64,000 nt of DNA, from positions 2,671,501 to 2,735,500 of the forward strand of contig WAEK01000004.1 of assembly GCA_011634665.1 (NCBI GenBank), written 5' to 3'. This document shows, in pieces, positions 22,891-33,635 of this stretch. The DNA comes from Mortierella sp. BCC40632. Taxonomy: Eukaryota > Mortierellomycota > Mortierellomycetes > Mortierellales > Mortierellaceae. A program made the translations under genes and the position numbers. Every line of letters starts with the position of its first letter. Position 1 is the stretch's first letter. The notes beneath the pieces are model-generated. The model was not told the DNA's origin, searched no databases, and saw only the letters and a list, made by a program, of their open reading frames with translations.

Positions 22891-24145
22891 ATGTCGAGCA
22901 ACGCCTCTGCAACATCCAGGCTTTCCGTAATGAGCATGGCAGCATCTCTTCCCAGCGTCGGAGGCTACTCCTCCACCGCTTCTTCCATCTATCCCAAGCG
23001 AACCAACACCAATATCCTCGAGCGCCCTCTCAACAAGACTCGTGGAGCAGAGGTAACGGCATCTTTACCCATACATCAATGCTTGCAGCTCTTTGGAGAC
23101 GGGATGATGAAGACTGCAAAGAAAAAGAAGAAGAAAAAAAGCCCATCCGATGCTACAAGAGGAAAATGACTTGATGCATGTTAATACATCCATCAGACAA
23201 CTGAATGGAATCTCTTCATCTGACCTAAACACTTTAGGTGAGCGTGAATGCATTCGCATTCTTGTTCTCTGAAATGCTCCAATATACCCAAAAGCGCGTC
23301 CATGGTATTCAAGATCTGGAGCGAAAGTAATTACCAGGACATTATTCTTGGAGGCAGAAAAAAAGAAAGAGATGACTAGGCTCTAGATTGACACCATGAC
23401 TCTGCTCTCTTTCAATATGACCAGGCTGAATGAACTTGGATACCGGGTCGGCACCCGGGCATTGGATTTGTTGGTCTGGCGTGACAAGAACAGCAAGCGC
23501 GAGACAAGAGTCCTAGGCATGCTTTACTTTATCCATACAACTGTCTGGAAGACCTTGTTTGGGAAACAGGCCGACTCGCTCGAAAAAAGCACTGAAAACG
23601 AGGACGAATGCAAGTGAACCTCTCCTATTTCTGTTTCTTCCACAGTTCATCATGGTTGCTAGCCAAGATATGGACAAAGACCTTCCCCCCTTCGTATCAT
23701 GACTAACCTCTTTTACTTGTGCGGACCAAAACCTACTGCTTTCACCCTTGTAGATATGATTTCTGACAATGATCCCATTGTATCGAAATTCATTTCCGTG
23801 CCCAAGGACGTTTCTCAGCTGAACTGCGGCGCATTCATGGCCGGTGTTGTCGAGGCGATCATGGACGGTTGCCAGTTTGTAATGAACCCTTCCACACCCT
23901 GCTCATACCTCAAACGCTAGGAATTTTGTTCTAATTAAGGACGTGGCAAAGGTCACTCAAGGCCATGGTCGTCAAATTCTTTGTCTACTCACAGTGTTCA
24001 TATTTCTTCTTTTTCTTTCTCTCTTCTGGAATAGCCATCTCGCGTGACAGCACATACAGTACCAATAGACGGGTTCCCGCTTCGCACAACCATCTTGATC
24101 AAATTGGACAAGGAGGTGTTGGAACGCGAGGAGCAATTTAGATGA
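22891..24145 (+). CDS. TRS31: TRAPP complex subunit 5 (Trs31/Bet3 family)
   Basis: Five exons, 22891-23052, 23238-23326, 23425-23609, 23754-23878 and 24035-24145, join to 223 residues; animal TRAPPC5 is about 188 and yeast Trs31 is longer. Motifs in order: [107 protein letters not shown], and [20 protein letters not shown]. This is a core subunit of the TRAPP vesicle-tethering complexes at ER, Golgi and autophagic membranes. Because the exons are short, no long open frame reveals the gene. Intron 3 starts with GCAAGT rather than GT; only that boundary restores the conserved Glu-Tyr-Met-Ile-Ser-Asp. ATG 22891 follows an A17 run. An AATAAA lies 27 bp past the stop. Confidence 0.93.
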
Positions 24146-24845
24146 GTCAACTAGTGAAATGTCAAGGAGCTGAATAAAAAACGAACGTCGTCTAAAGACC
24201 CGGCGCCAAGATCTTTTGTTTTACGATCCACTTGGAATCCATCTGGACTACGACAATAACACTAGAGCGTCCTGTTTAAAGCATGGATTCGCGAACACGA
24301 CACGCTGTTGCGGGGCACTTGGACTTTTAGTCCAATGGATCAAGCTCCTCCTTCCAATATCCATCCTTGATCTAGGAATGATTCTTTGATTAGAGTCGCC
24401 AGACAGAATCAACCATCACTTCACGTGGGAGCATCCAGACTTTAACAGAGTGTTCTCGAGCTGCAGCTCAATAGGACACAATGTCCTACACGAGCTTCGA
24501 ATAGACCTGACGAGTAGTAATGTTCTGGCATTGTCAAGTCAGAGAGGAGGTCACTTGGTTGCCGTGTAACATGGCAAAGCGAGCCGACCTTTGTCAAACA
24601 ATTTAAAGGCTGAGAGAAGAAAGCAGCCAACTACGAAGGTTAGTTTCACTCCCTTTCTTTCCCTTCTTGCAACGTGTCAGTAGAAGTAAGTGATCATTTG
24701 GGCACTAAACATCATCCAATGGATGAGGAGTGCTGATTGCTCAGCCCAGCTATAGCCTCATTTCGGTAACCTTAACCCATCTCTCATCGCATCCAGGTTT
24801 CAATGACTTCTAATTCAGTTTTACGATTTCCTCTTCCTGGTTCTC
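24146..24845. other. Intergenic region before the F-box array
   Basis: 700 bp. Apart from the AATAAA at 24173, no gene, repeat or clear promoter motif is seen. It marks the change from housekeeping genes to the tandem F-box/LRR block. Confidence 0.5.
24173..24178 (+). other. Polyadenylation signal of TRAPPC5 gene
   Basis: AATAAA 27 bp downstream of the stop codon. Confidence 0.5.
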
Positions 24846-26840
24846 ATGAGCAACAGATTCAAGGAAAAGATGGCGTCAACAGACATGATAGACAGGACCC
24901 AAGACATCTCAAAGGAACAATGGCTCCGAACAAAAGTGATGACTCTACCAGAAATCCTGACAAACGTTCTTCAGTTCCTAGACAAAAAGTCACTCCGTAC
25001 GTTTCGCTTCGTCTCACGATTCTGGCGCCTCCACTCAGACCATATCCTGAGCCAAGACTGCACCATTATGCGAAGTGATCTCCCCAAAATATTGTACTTT
25101 CCAGAAAACTCTCTCTCGGACAAGGAACAATGGACTGTCGACCAGTTCCAACTCAACAGCTCCAACATCCTTAACCTATGTCTAGGATACGTTGGCAAAA
25201 CTTACTATATTGTGGCTCCACTTGAATGTTCTGGACCTCGACCCACTCCACGCATGAGTTCCCTTTTCAGCCTTTCGGTAATGGACATGGGGATGGAGTT
25301 AGTATCTGGTCAACCGCCAGACATACTCGAGAATGCTATCTGTGATTTGATACGCAACAGTCCTTCACTCAAGGAGCTCACTTTCAACTATCGCCTGGCA
25401 TATTCAGGATCCCCCTCTGTGAATCATTTTCTCGAGAGTACAAGACCGGGTTTGCGCAAGCTCACTATCCAGGCTGGGCCTAGTTTTGAAAATCTTGGCG
25501 ATCTACTCCATCTTATCTTTGACCGAGAGCACAAAATACAACAGGATAACGCTCCAGCGGATGGCCAGCAGTCCTTAAGCAGAATGCAATCAGCAGTCTT
25601 GGACCGAATAAGGCCAACACAGTCAGATAACCACTTAGAAGAGCTGGTCTTAATTTCAGGATTACTTTCATACGTAGAGATCCGTCAAGTTGGTAGCTTC
25701 GAGTCGATCCAAGGGCAACTTTACATCAAATCACTATCAATCATAGACTCCATTGTTGCCCTTGACGACTCTGCACATCAAGAATTGAAGCGAAACCGAT
25801 TGCTTGAGATCCTACGACGATGTCCACGACTGGAAGAGTTTCGGTATGGATCTGATATTAGCGTAGGCTATTGCCATTTGGTGAACCAAGGCGCAGGCTA
25901 CCATCTTCTGCCAGTCCATGGTGTGGCTCCGCCAACTTCTGGAGTCTGGATTTGGGAGCTGTTTAAGGCATGTCCAAACCTGAAAAAGATTAACCTTGGA
26001 GGTAGCGTCACATGGAGATACGAGCATCTGGATGAAGCACTAGAAACCTACATGGGACAACTAGAGTCAATCGTCGTGTGGGGACTCGATATCCAACCTA
26101 CAAGGCCATTTGATACAGTTTTCAGACCAGGAGTCCTAAATCGTCTGACAGAACTCGACATCAGTGGCTCGATTGGGTTTGAGGGAGCCATTCCTGCGGT
26201 ACTAAGGTCGGCTCCAAATCTGAAGCGACTTCTTGCCATGTCCGTTCTAGCGAGTGCTGAGGATATTACAGGATACGATTGGGCATGTACAGATCTTGTT
26301 CATCTGGACTTGAATATCTTTGTCCAGTCAGATCTTTACCTTAGTCGCCGACAATCACCCGTGTCCAACACTGAGCTCCAGATCCTAATTTGTCAACAGC
26401 TCGGTCGATTGACAAAGCTCCGCGAACTCAAGCTGGAGCAATCGAAAATCGAAAATAGCTTACTGCTAACAATGGATAGAGGTCTTCCTTATCTGGAACC
26501 GCTGAAAAACTCTCTCGAAACACTGGATCTCCGCAAACTCAAGAACGACCTTCGAAGGAGCAAAGAGTTTGAATGGATAGCTCAACACTGGATCCATCAC
26601 CGACATCCCGAACTGCATTCTCGTCTCGTTGTTAAGGATAGTCGAAATGCTACAGAGTGGGAAGGTCTTCTGACTGAGATCAAGGCCCTGTACGAGTTCT
26701 TGACACCACCCAAGCTAAAAAAGCTTTATGGAGCCACTCAAATCGGGAATCTCGAAGATCGGACGACAACACTTTTTATCGCTTCATGGATGTCTATGGT
26801 TTGTCCTACATTGTCGCTGGAGGATCCACCCAAGAAGTGA
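24846..26840 (+). CDS. F-box/LRR protein A (tandem array member)
   Basis: Intronless, 664 residues. The F-box is at about 32-68 (MTLPEILTNVLQFLDKKSLR...FVSRFWRLHS), followed by irregular leucine-rich repeats, e.g. NLKKINLGGS, LNRLTELDIS and LTKLRELKLE. In F-box/LRR proteins the F-box binds Skp1 and the LRR part recruits the target to an SCF ubiquitin ligase; the target is unknown here. It is first of four direct paralogues. Unlike the others it has almost no loop between the LRRs near residue 500 (only about 15-20 residues before the LQILICQQL strand). ATG 24846 is chosen because the paralogues also start about 30 residues before the F-box; a later Met (24870) is possible. AATAAA at 26888. 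Confidence 0.88.
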   Translation: MSNRFKEKMASTDMIDRTQDISKEQWLRTKVMTLPEILTNVLQFLDKKSLRTFRFVSRFWRLHSDHILSQDCTIMRSDLPKILYFPENSLSDKEQWTVDQFQLNSSNILNLCLGYVGKTYYIVAPLECSGPRPTPRMSSLFSLSVMDMGMELVSGQPPDILENAICDLIRNSPSLKELTFNYRLAYSGSPSVNHFLESTRPGLRKLTIQAGPSFENLGDLLHLIFDREHKIQQDNAPADGQQSLSRMQSAVLDRIRPTQSDNHLEELVLISGLLSYVEIRQVGSFESIQGQLYIKSLSIIDSIVALDDSAHQELKRNRLLEILRRCPRLEEFRYGSDISVGYCHLVNQGAGYHLLPVHGVAPPTSGVWIWELFKACPNLKKINLGGSVTWRYEHLDEALETYMGQLESIVVWGLDIQPTRPFDTVFRPGVLNRLTELDISGSIGFEGAIPAVLRSAPNLKRLLAMSVLASAEDITGYDWACTDLVHLDLNIFVQSDLYLSRRQSPVSNTELQILICQQLGRLTKLRELKLEQSKIENSLLLTMDRGLPYLEPLKNSLETLDLRKLKNDLRRSKEFEWIAQHWIHHRHPELHSRLVVKDSRNATEWEGLLTEIKALYEFLTPPKLKKLYGATQIGNLEDRTTTLFIASWMSMVCPTLSLEDPPKK

Positions 26841-27440
26841 CTTGGGAGTTTACGTTTATATCCCTCACCGGGTTAGTAGTAGGGAAGAATAAAGGGAGCA
26901 GCGAGAGAATAAAGAGGGATAGAAAGAGAGAGAAAAGGTATTCAAAGGCGCTAAAAATAAAATAAAATCAACGCTTGCCGAGTAGTTGCAAATCAAGTCC
27001 AGTCTTTCTATAGTTCTACTTCATAATTGCCCACGGTTGCATCACTCTGGCGAATGATGACAGTATGTTGATCCACTTTTGATGGAATGTTTGACCGGGC
27101 ATGAGTAGTGTGGAAGAGCTCTTTCACCAAGAGACAAGGAGTTTGAGTGTGCAGGAACCAACATAGCAAGCTTTTTTTTTTTTTTTTTATTCACCTTAGA
27201 TCCAGGAACTACTTTTAGAAATCCAGAGGGTGAATAATCAGGCCAAAATTGCCATTGAGGAAGTAGTTTTTCTTTTCTTTTACCAAGCCTCACCTTGGAG
27301 TCGCATGACTGTTTTGGAAGAGTCGGTGGGAAGAAGTTGAGATGAGAGATGGGAGATGGGGGCTGAGCTGTTGAAAGGGTTTGAAGGGTATTTTCCTCCC
27401 CATTCTATCTTTTTCTCCTTACTAATTGTCATTACTAGGC
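26841..27440. other. Intergenic region between F-box genes A and B
   Basis: 600 bp with AATAAA at 26888-26893, GA-rich sequence and a T19 run (about 27170-27189). No gene seen. Confidence 0.5.
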
Positions 27441-29556
27441 ATGTCTTCAAGTGCACCTACTCTTCCAGATGGTCAAACCCGAGTAGCTTTTCTACTATCA
27501 TTGATACCTGCTTGCATTCTAACCTTTTTTTTTTTTTTTTTTTTTTATAGAAGAGTGTCCAGATTCGACAGTCGAAACTTGGGACCTTCCAGGAAGACAG
27601 CGATTCAATATGGAAGATATGGTTTTACCAGAGACCCTGACAACCATTCTTTGGTTCCTAGATCAAGCATCTCTCCGTTCATGTCGCCTCGTCTCAAGAC
27701 TCTGGAGACATCATTCAAACCATATCCTGAACCAGGACTACGCCGTCAATCGTAAAGACATTGCCAAAGTATTCCTCTTCCCAGAATATACTCTCTCAGA
27801 GAAGGAGCAATGGCTCGTCAATCAATTCCAGCTCAATGCCCCAAGCATCGTCCGCATGCGCCTTCGGAACCCCTTCGAGGTTTACGGATATCCTGTGGAA
27901 TCGAAGCAATATTCAGGACCACGACCAACTCTGAAAATGACATCCTTGCTCAGTCTTTCATTAGAGGCTCTCAAGGATGTTCCGGTCACTTTAGACATGT
28001 CAACCGTGCTCAATAAGGTCATCTATGACATGATATTCAACAGTCCTCGACTTAAAGAGCTCGAGGTCTCCTATTGCCCACAGATGACACAAGCCCCCAT
28101 AATTGATCATATTCTCGAGAGTACAGGACCAAGTTTACGCAAGATTACTATCCATGCTGGGCCATATATTGAACATCTCGGTCATGTATTCCGGCTTCTC
28201 TTTGACCGAGAACACAGATTGCAACGAATTGATGCTTCAGAAGATGGTCAGCTACCTTCAGATTCATCACAGGCAACAGAAGACCACTTAGAGGAGTTAG
28301 TATTAACTGCAGGGCGACATCCTTATACGGAAGGCCATCAAGTGGATGACTTTAGGTTGCCCCAGGGTCAACTTCTCATCAAGTCTCTATCGATCACATG
28401 TTTTCCTCCGCCTCAAGAAAATAACGAGTACTATAGATCGAGGTGTCACATTCTATTAGAGATCGTACGGCGATGTCCACGACTGAGTGAACTTCGGTTT
28501 GGATCCAAATTCGAAACACCACTCCGGTCTCCTGTTAGATTGTCCCATCCGGTAGTCCCAGGAGGAAACTGGGTCAAGGGTCTATTTAAGGCCTGTCCGA
28601 ACCTGAAAAAGATCGATCTTGGGGGTAGTTCCATCTATCTGTTGGATTCTCTGACCGAAGAACTAGAGGTCTACATAGGGCAAGTAGAGTCGCTAGTCCT
28701 TTGGGGACTCAATGTTACACCCACTAGACCTCTGGATACAGTTTTCAGATCAGGGGCCATCAATCGTCTGACAGAACTCGACATCAATTATTCGACTGGG
28801 TTTGAGGGAGCTATTCATGCGGTCCTAAAGTGGGCTCCGAATCTGAAGCAACTTCTTGCCATGTCTGTTCAAGTGAATGCTGAGGATATCATAGGGTACG
28901 ACTGGATTTGCACGGATCTTGTCCATCTGGCCCTGAATATCCTTATTCCATCAGACATCTCTCACAGTGGCAACTCTGAGATTCTACATTTCATTCGATC
29001 TAATGCCGACGATAATCTTGCTTTGCCTGAAAAAGTCTCATACAACAATGCGCTTCAGATCTTGGTCTGCCAACAACTCGGCCGATTGACAAGGCTTCGT
29101 GAGCTGAAATTGGAGGGGCCGCCCCACGAGGACTATGACATTGGAGAGTCAAAAGGAGAGAACTGTATGTTCCTGACAATGGAAACTGGTCTTCCTTATC
29201 TAGAGCCACTGAAGGACTCGCTCGAGATACTGGATATCAGCCGTCTTGATGACAGACTCATTGGAGACCAAGAAATTGAATGGGTAGTTCAACACTGGAT
29301 CTACCACCAACATCCCGAACTGCATCCTCGACTCAATATTAAAAGCGGTCTAGATCCTATACAGCTGGAGAGTCTCCAAACTGAAATCAAGATCCTTTCA
29401 ACGCTCTCATCTGCTCCCAGATTAAAAGGACTTCGAGGGATCAACCAAAGTGGCGGCTTTGGTGCACCGATTGATGAAAACACGGTATGGCTTTTGAAAG
29501 TTTGTCCTACGATCTCGATCGATTTTCCTTGTCAAAGGAGATGGTGGGATTTGTGA
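27441..29556 (+). CDS. F-box/LRR protein B (tandem array member)
   Basis: The main open frame begins at ATG 27610, but homology to paralogue C (Pro-Asp-Ser-Thr-Val here, Ser-Asp-Ser-Thr-Val there) continues in frame upstream to 27551. Joining 27441-27471 to 27551-29556 (donor GTCAAA, acceptor ATAG after a T24 tract) gives 678 residues and places the F-box at about 34-70, as in the paralogues; the weak donor makes this first exon tentative. The F-box (VLPETLTTILWFLDQASLRS...VSRLWRHHS) is followed by LRRs. Likely an SCF substrate receptor. Stretches of about 85-105 bp are nearly identical to C (28834-28937) and to D (29151-29235), a sign of gene conversion in the array. Confidence 0.8.
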
Positions 29557-31053
29557 AGGTCTCTCAACTCGTCTTGAACAAGGTGTTGAGCTAGCATTAG
29601 CGTTGCATATGAACCTTGGGGGGGTTTTTTTTTCCATAGCCTAAATCCACATCTGCGTGAGAGAGAATATGGAAAAGAAGCAGACATATAGATGGACAGA
29701 CGAAAGACAGACGGACAGCAAGGGGAGTAAATGAAAGGGGTTTAATAAAGTCATACGAGATACAGCATTCGTTGCGTGTGAATGGTTGCAAGTGTGCTGT
29801 AGACTTGTCCTGGGGTCCAGGCAGTATTCATCCTTGCCAGCTTGTTGGCTTCTACGTTGGCTGAACTCGAGTTACGCCAGACCTAATTTTGGGCTGCATT
29901 ACTCGTCAGTATCAGCTGCGTTCGCATTGGTCACATCCATCAGCCGCGCTTCAATGGTCGATCGCACATGGATTCTCTCCAATTGCGTTCCTGCACAAGC
30001 CTCTAGTTCCTTGGGAATAAAAAACCTCATTCTCACGTCTCCCAGCATCACAAAAACCAGCAAATAAAAATCCGTTGCTACGCTCTGTGGGGATCCAAGC
30101 GTTTAATGATTTGGCCCTAGGAGTGGCAAATAGTGGTGAGGCCCAGAGACTCTCATAGCTGGCTAGAACGCTGTAGAAATCATCGCCTCTTTGTGACTTT
30201 GTGGATCTCGACACCCTCACCACTAGCTAGACACTAGCATCCGCGCGCAGCATCTTCCCTCGGCGATGCTAGTCTATTTTTACTGAAAGACTAAATCGCG
30301 CATGTTCTGTCGTGATTTTTTCTACACGACGCCATGTCGGTCACACACACGATCTTCAACCTTGGGAGGAAGACTACATTGGGGACGGAATAAAAGTATC
30401 AGATTCCATTTACAACGTGGCAAGAAAGTCATTCAAGACGTGACGGATGCCATACTGGACAAACCAACCGGCAAGATCATTGTACCAAACAAGGAAGTAT
30501 GGCACAGGGACTCAGGGGTGTATTCTTTCTATCTTTGTTGGAGTTGAAATCTCTATCGTTATCCCTGGAACCATGATCTCAACAGACTAAGTGACTTCAA
30601 CTCTGCTGATCAATATTGGAGGAAGTGAGTTCATTCCAGAAGACCTAAATCGAACGGAGTGTTGTCAGCAATAGAGTTGACCTTTTTTTTTTTTTTTTTT
30701 TTTTTGCTATGATCAAAGGGATAAAAGCTCATCACTCTGTCGATTGTGGTCCCAGTCTAGACTATTCATCATGTGGGCGATAGAGTTGAGGGCAACACTA
30801 TAAAAAGGCAAAGTGTTGGCCAACAATGAAGTTTAGCTTCCTCCGGCTTTTCCCTTCCCTGCCCCCGACGCCTTTGAAAGGTATACTCCTTCTATGCACT
30901 CGATGCTCCTGAATGGAGAAGGCATGCTAGTCGTTCATCTCTTTCAAATGGTCTCATTCATGAAACCTGACATCGCGTCCATTCCTTCAATTGATCCCGA
31001 GTTAGAGTTTACAGTTCTCTCATCTCTTTTACTTCTCAGCTCAGTCCTGCATC
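29557..31053. other. Intergenic region between F-box genes B and C
   Basis: 1.5 kb. It contains a T21 run (about 30685-30705), a TATA box (30799-30807) and scattered open frames under 95 codons on both strands. A frame at 30302-30547 has mixed composition but no match that I recognise; it could be a gene relic. No tRNA fold seen. Confidence 0.45.
30799..30807 (+). promoter_or_regulatory. TATA box upstream of F-box gene C
   Basis: TATAAAAAG about 250 bp upstream of the ATG at 31054; the distance implies a longish 5' leader. Confidence 0.4.
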
Positions 31054-33204
31054 ATGAGCATCAGCTCAAATGAGATGAGGTCCTCAGATTCGACAGTTGC
31101 GACTCTAGACATCTCAGAACAACAGCAGTCCAAAAAGGGGCCAATGTCTTTGTCAGAAATCCTGACAACCGTTCTTTGGTTCCTGGATCAAAGGACTCTC
31201 TGTGCTTGTCGCCTCGTCTCAAAGTTTTGGTGGCACCATTCAAACTACATCCTAGGACAAACCTGCACTATCGATTGCAATGATGTTGCCAAAGTGCTAC
31301 TCTTTCCAGACTTTACTCTCTCGGAAAAGCAACAGTGGACTGTTGATCAGTTTCAGCACAATAGCCCCTTGATCCGCCATCTGCAGCTGGGAACCCTGAT
31401 TGAGCTAAACTACTCTTTTGTGAGTTCAAATCAATATTCATGTCCCCGACCTGCTCCACAAATGACATCCCTGATCAGTCTTTCAATAGGGCATCCTGAG
31501 AGTTCTTCCGTAGCTCCACAAACGTCAGTAATGCTTGAGAAGACTATCTGTGACTTGATACGAAACAGTCCTCGACTCAAGGAGATCGCTTTCAGATTCT
31601 ACCCCCCAGGGACAAAGATACCTATGGCTAAACAGGTTCTCGAGAGTACGGGTCCCAGTCTGCGTAAGATTACCGTCCAGGGTGCTCCTCGTGTCGAGAA
31701 TCTCGGTTATCTTCTTCAACTCCTCTGTGAGCGAGAGCACAAGTGGCAACAGAGTTTTTATCCTGGGAGTGACCAGAAACCTCGATCCACTATTCAGTCA
31801 ACATGTTCATACCCCGATTCTAGCAGGAAACACTTGTCAACAGCAGCTGTTGGAAGCCAGCGAGAGTCTCTAGCAAGGACAGTAAGGTCGAGTCATCTCT
31901 TGGAAGAGCTAGTCATATTCGCAGGACCTGAAGCCTTTGCAAACATCAAACGAGATGTTTGCCTCGAGTCGATCCAAGGTCAACTTTCTATCAAGTCACT
32001 GACGATAGTGGACACTTGCATCACCCAAGGCGACGATGTGCATCATGAATTAAAGCGTCGTCTTTTGCTTGCGATCCTACGGCGGTGCCCACAGTTGGAA
32101 GAGCTTCGGTATGGGTCTGATTATATTGCTCAGTACAACTCTTATACTTTTGGCAATTTCTCTGTCACCTATCGCAAGCGAATGAAGGCTACTTTCAACA
32201 ACTCGATTACTCCGACCCGGGACTGGATCTGGGGTGTGTTTAAGGCGTGCCCGAAATTGAAAAAGATCGATCTTGGAGGCAGCACTACACGGGAATACGA
32301 ATATCTTGATGAGGTACTGGAGGCCCACATGGGACAATTAGAGTCAATTGTCTTGTGGGGACTCGAGATCAAACCTACGAGGTCTCTTGATACAGTTTTC
32401 AGATCAGGAGTTCTTAATCGTCTGACAGAGCTCAACATCAGTGGCTCGATTGGGTTTGCGGAGGCCATTCCTGCGGTACTAAAGTCGGCTCCGAATCTGA
32501 AGCAACTTCTCGCCATGTCTGTTCAAGTGAATGCTGAGGATATCATAGGGTACGACTGGATTTGCACGGATCTTGTCCATCTGGCCCTGAACATCCTTGT
32601 TCCATCAGAAATCTCCCACAGTGGCGACTCTGAGATTCTACATTTCATTCGATCTAGTGCCTATGATGATCTTGCTCTGCCTGAAAGAGTCTCGTACAAC
32701 AACACGCTTCAGATCTTGGTCTGCCAACAACTCGGTCGACTGACAAAGCTCCGTGAGCTGAAGTTGGAGGGTCCATCTTGCATGGAGCGTAGTAAAAGCC
32801 TAGCAGGGGAAGCGAACTGCATGCTTCTGACAATGAAGACAGGTCTTCCTTACCTCGAACCACTGAAAACCTCACTCGAACTACTGGATCTTTGTCAACT
32901 TAATGAAATGCTTAGCGGGAGACAAGAAGTTGAGTGGATAGCTCAACACTGGATCCATCACCGCCATCCCAAACTACATTCTCGTCTCAATGTTGTCCAT
33001 TGTCTGGATGGTACTCAACTAAAAGATCTCCAAGCTGAGCTCATGGTCCTCTACGAGTCTTCACCACCACCCAGGCTACGAGAACTCCGTGGGATCCACC
33101 GAGGAAGTGATCATGGAAGCTCGATGGAATCGGGTCTCAACGTTGTTTGGCTTTTGAGTGTCTGCCCCACTCTCTCGACCCAGGGTCCTTCTCGTACATG
33201 CTGA
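31054..33204 (+). CDS. F-box/LRR protein C (tandem array member)
   Basis: Intronless, 716 residues. F-box at about 31-67 (MSLSEILTTVLWFLDQRTL...VSKFWWHHS), then an LRR region with FKACPKLKKIDLGGS, LNRLTELNIS, SAPNLKQLLAMSVQVNAED and LTKLRELKLEGPS. It resembles B most closely around 32488-32592. A loop of about 45 residues (Ser/Asp/Glu-rich) precedes LQILVCQQL. Presumed SCF target-recognition subunit; target unknown. The ATG follows CTGCATC, similar to the start contexts of paralogues D and E. Confidence 0.9.
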   Translation: MSISSNEMRSSDSTVATLDISEQQQSKKGPMSLSEILTTVLWFLDQRTLCACRLVSKFWWHHSNYILGQTCTIDCNDVAKVLLFPDFTLSEKQQWTVDQFQHNSPLIRHLQLGTLIELNYSFVSSNQYSCPRPAPQMTSLISLSIGHPESSSVAPQTSVMLEKTICDLIRNSPRLKEIAFRFYPPGTKIPMAKQVLESTGPSLRKITVQGAPRVENLGYLLQLLCEREHKWQQSFYPGSDQKPRSTIQSTCSYPDSSRKHLSTAAVGSQRESLARTVRSSHLLEELVIFAGPEAFANIKRDVCLESIQGQLSIKSLTIVDTCITQGDDVHHELKRRLLLAILRRCPQLEELRYGSDYIAQYNSYTFGNFSVTYRKRMKATFNNSITPTRDWIWGVFKACPKLKKIDLGGSTTREYEYLDEVLEAHMGQLESIVLWGLEIKPTRSLDTVFRSGVLNRLTELNISGSIGFAEAIPAVLKSAPNLKQLLAMSVQVNAEDIIGYDWICTDLVHLALNILVPSEISHSGDSEILHFIRSSAYDDLALPERVSYNNTLQILVCQQLGRLTKLRELKLEGPSCMERSKSLAGEANCMLLTMKTGLPYLEPLKTSLELLDLCQLNEMLSGRQEVEWIAQHWIHHRHPKLHSRLNVVHCLDGTQLKDLQAELMVLYESSPPPRLRELRGIHRGSDHGSSMESGLNVVWLLSVCPTLSTQGPSRTC

Positions 33205-33635
33205 CGAGCATTGGAACTCGATCCACTCGAGCCTCTGTCCCCCTCACTTCCCCTACAAATCTAGTAATGACAGAGAGACGAGCCCTGGTTACTGAGGCAA
33301 TAAACAGATGATACACAAGGGCAGCGGTGTTTGACAGAAGGCAAAGCATTAGAGAGCTGAAGGTTTGCAGCCAGCCACATGCTGGACACAACTGACAAAG
33401 TGGCAAAGCGATTTAAATTTGGACAAGGTGAGTGTCAAAAGAGATGGACTCTTCCTCTTCTTTTTTTTCACTCATTTCTGAAAGGTACGCTCTTTTGCTG
33501 TGCATTTGATTTTCTTTGAATGGAGAGGGAATGACAGCGTGTCCATCTCTCCTGGGATGGTCTCGATCAATAACATTTCTGGTCTCTCATTTACGTCCAT
33601 GCAATCGATTCTGATTCAAAGTCCAGTCTTGCACC
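33205..33635. other. Intergenic region between F-box genes C and D
   Basis: 431 bp, no gene or repeat seen. The last 100 bp should contain the leader of gene D. Confidence 0.5.
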
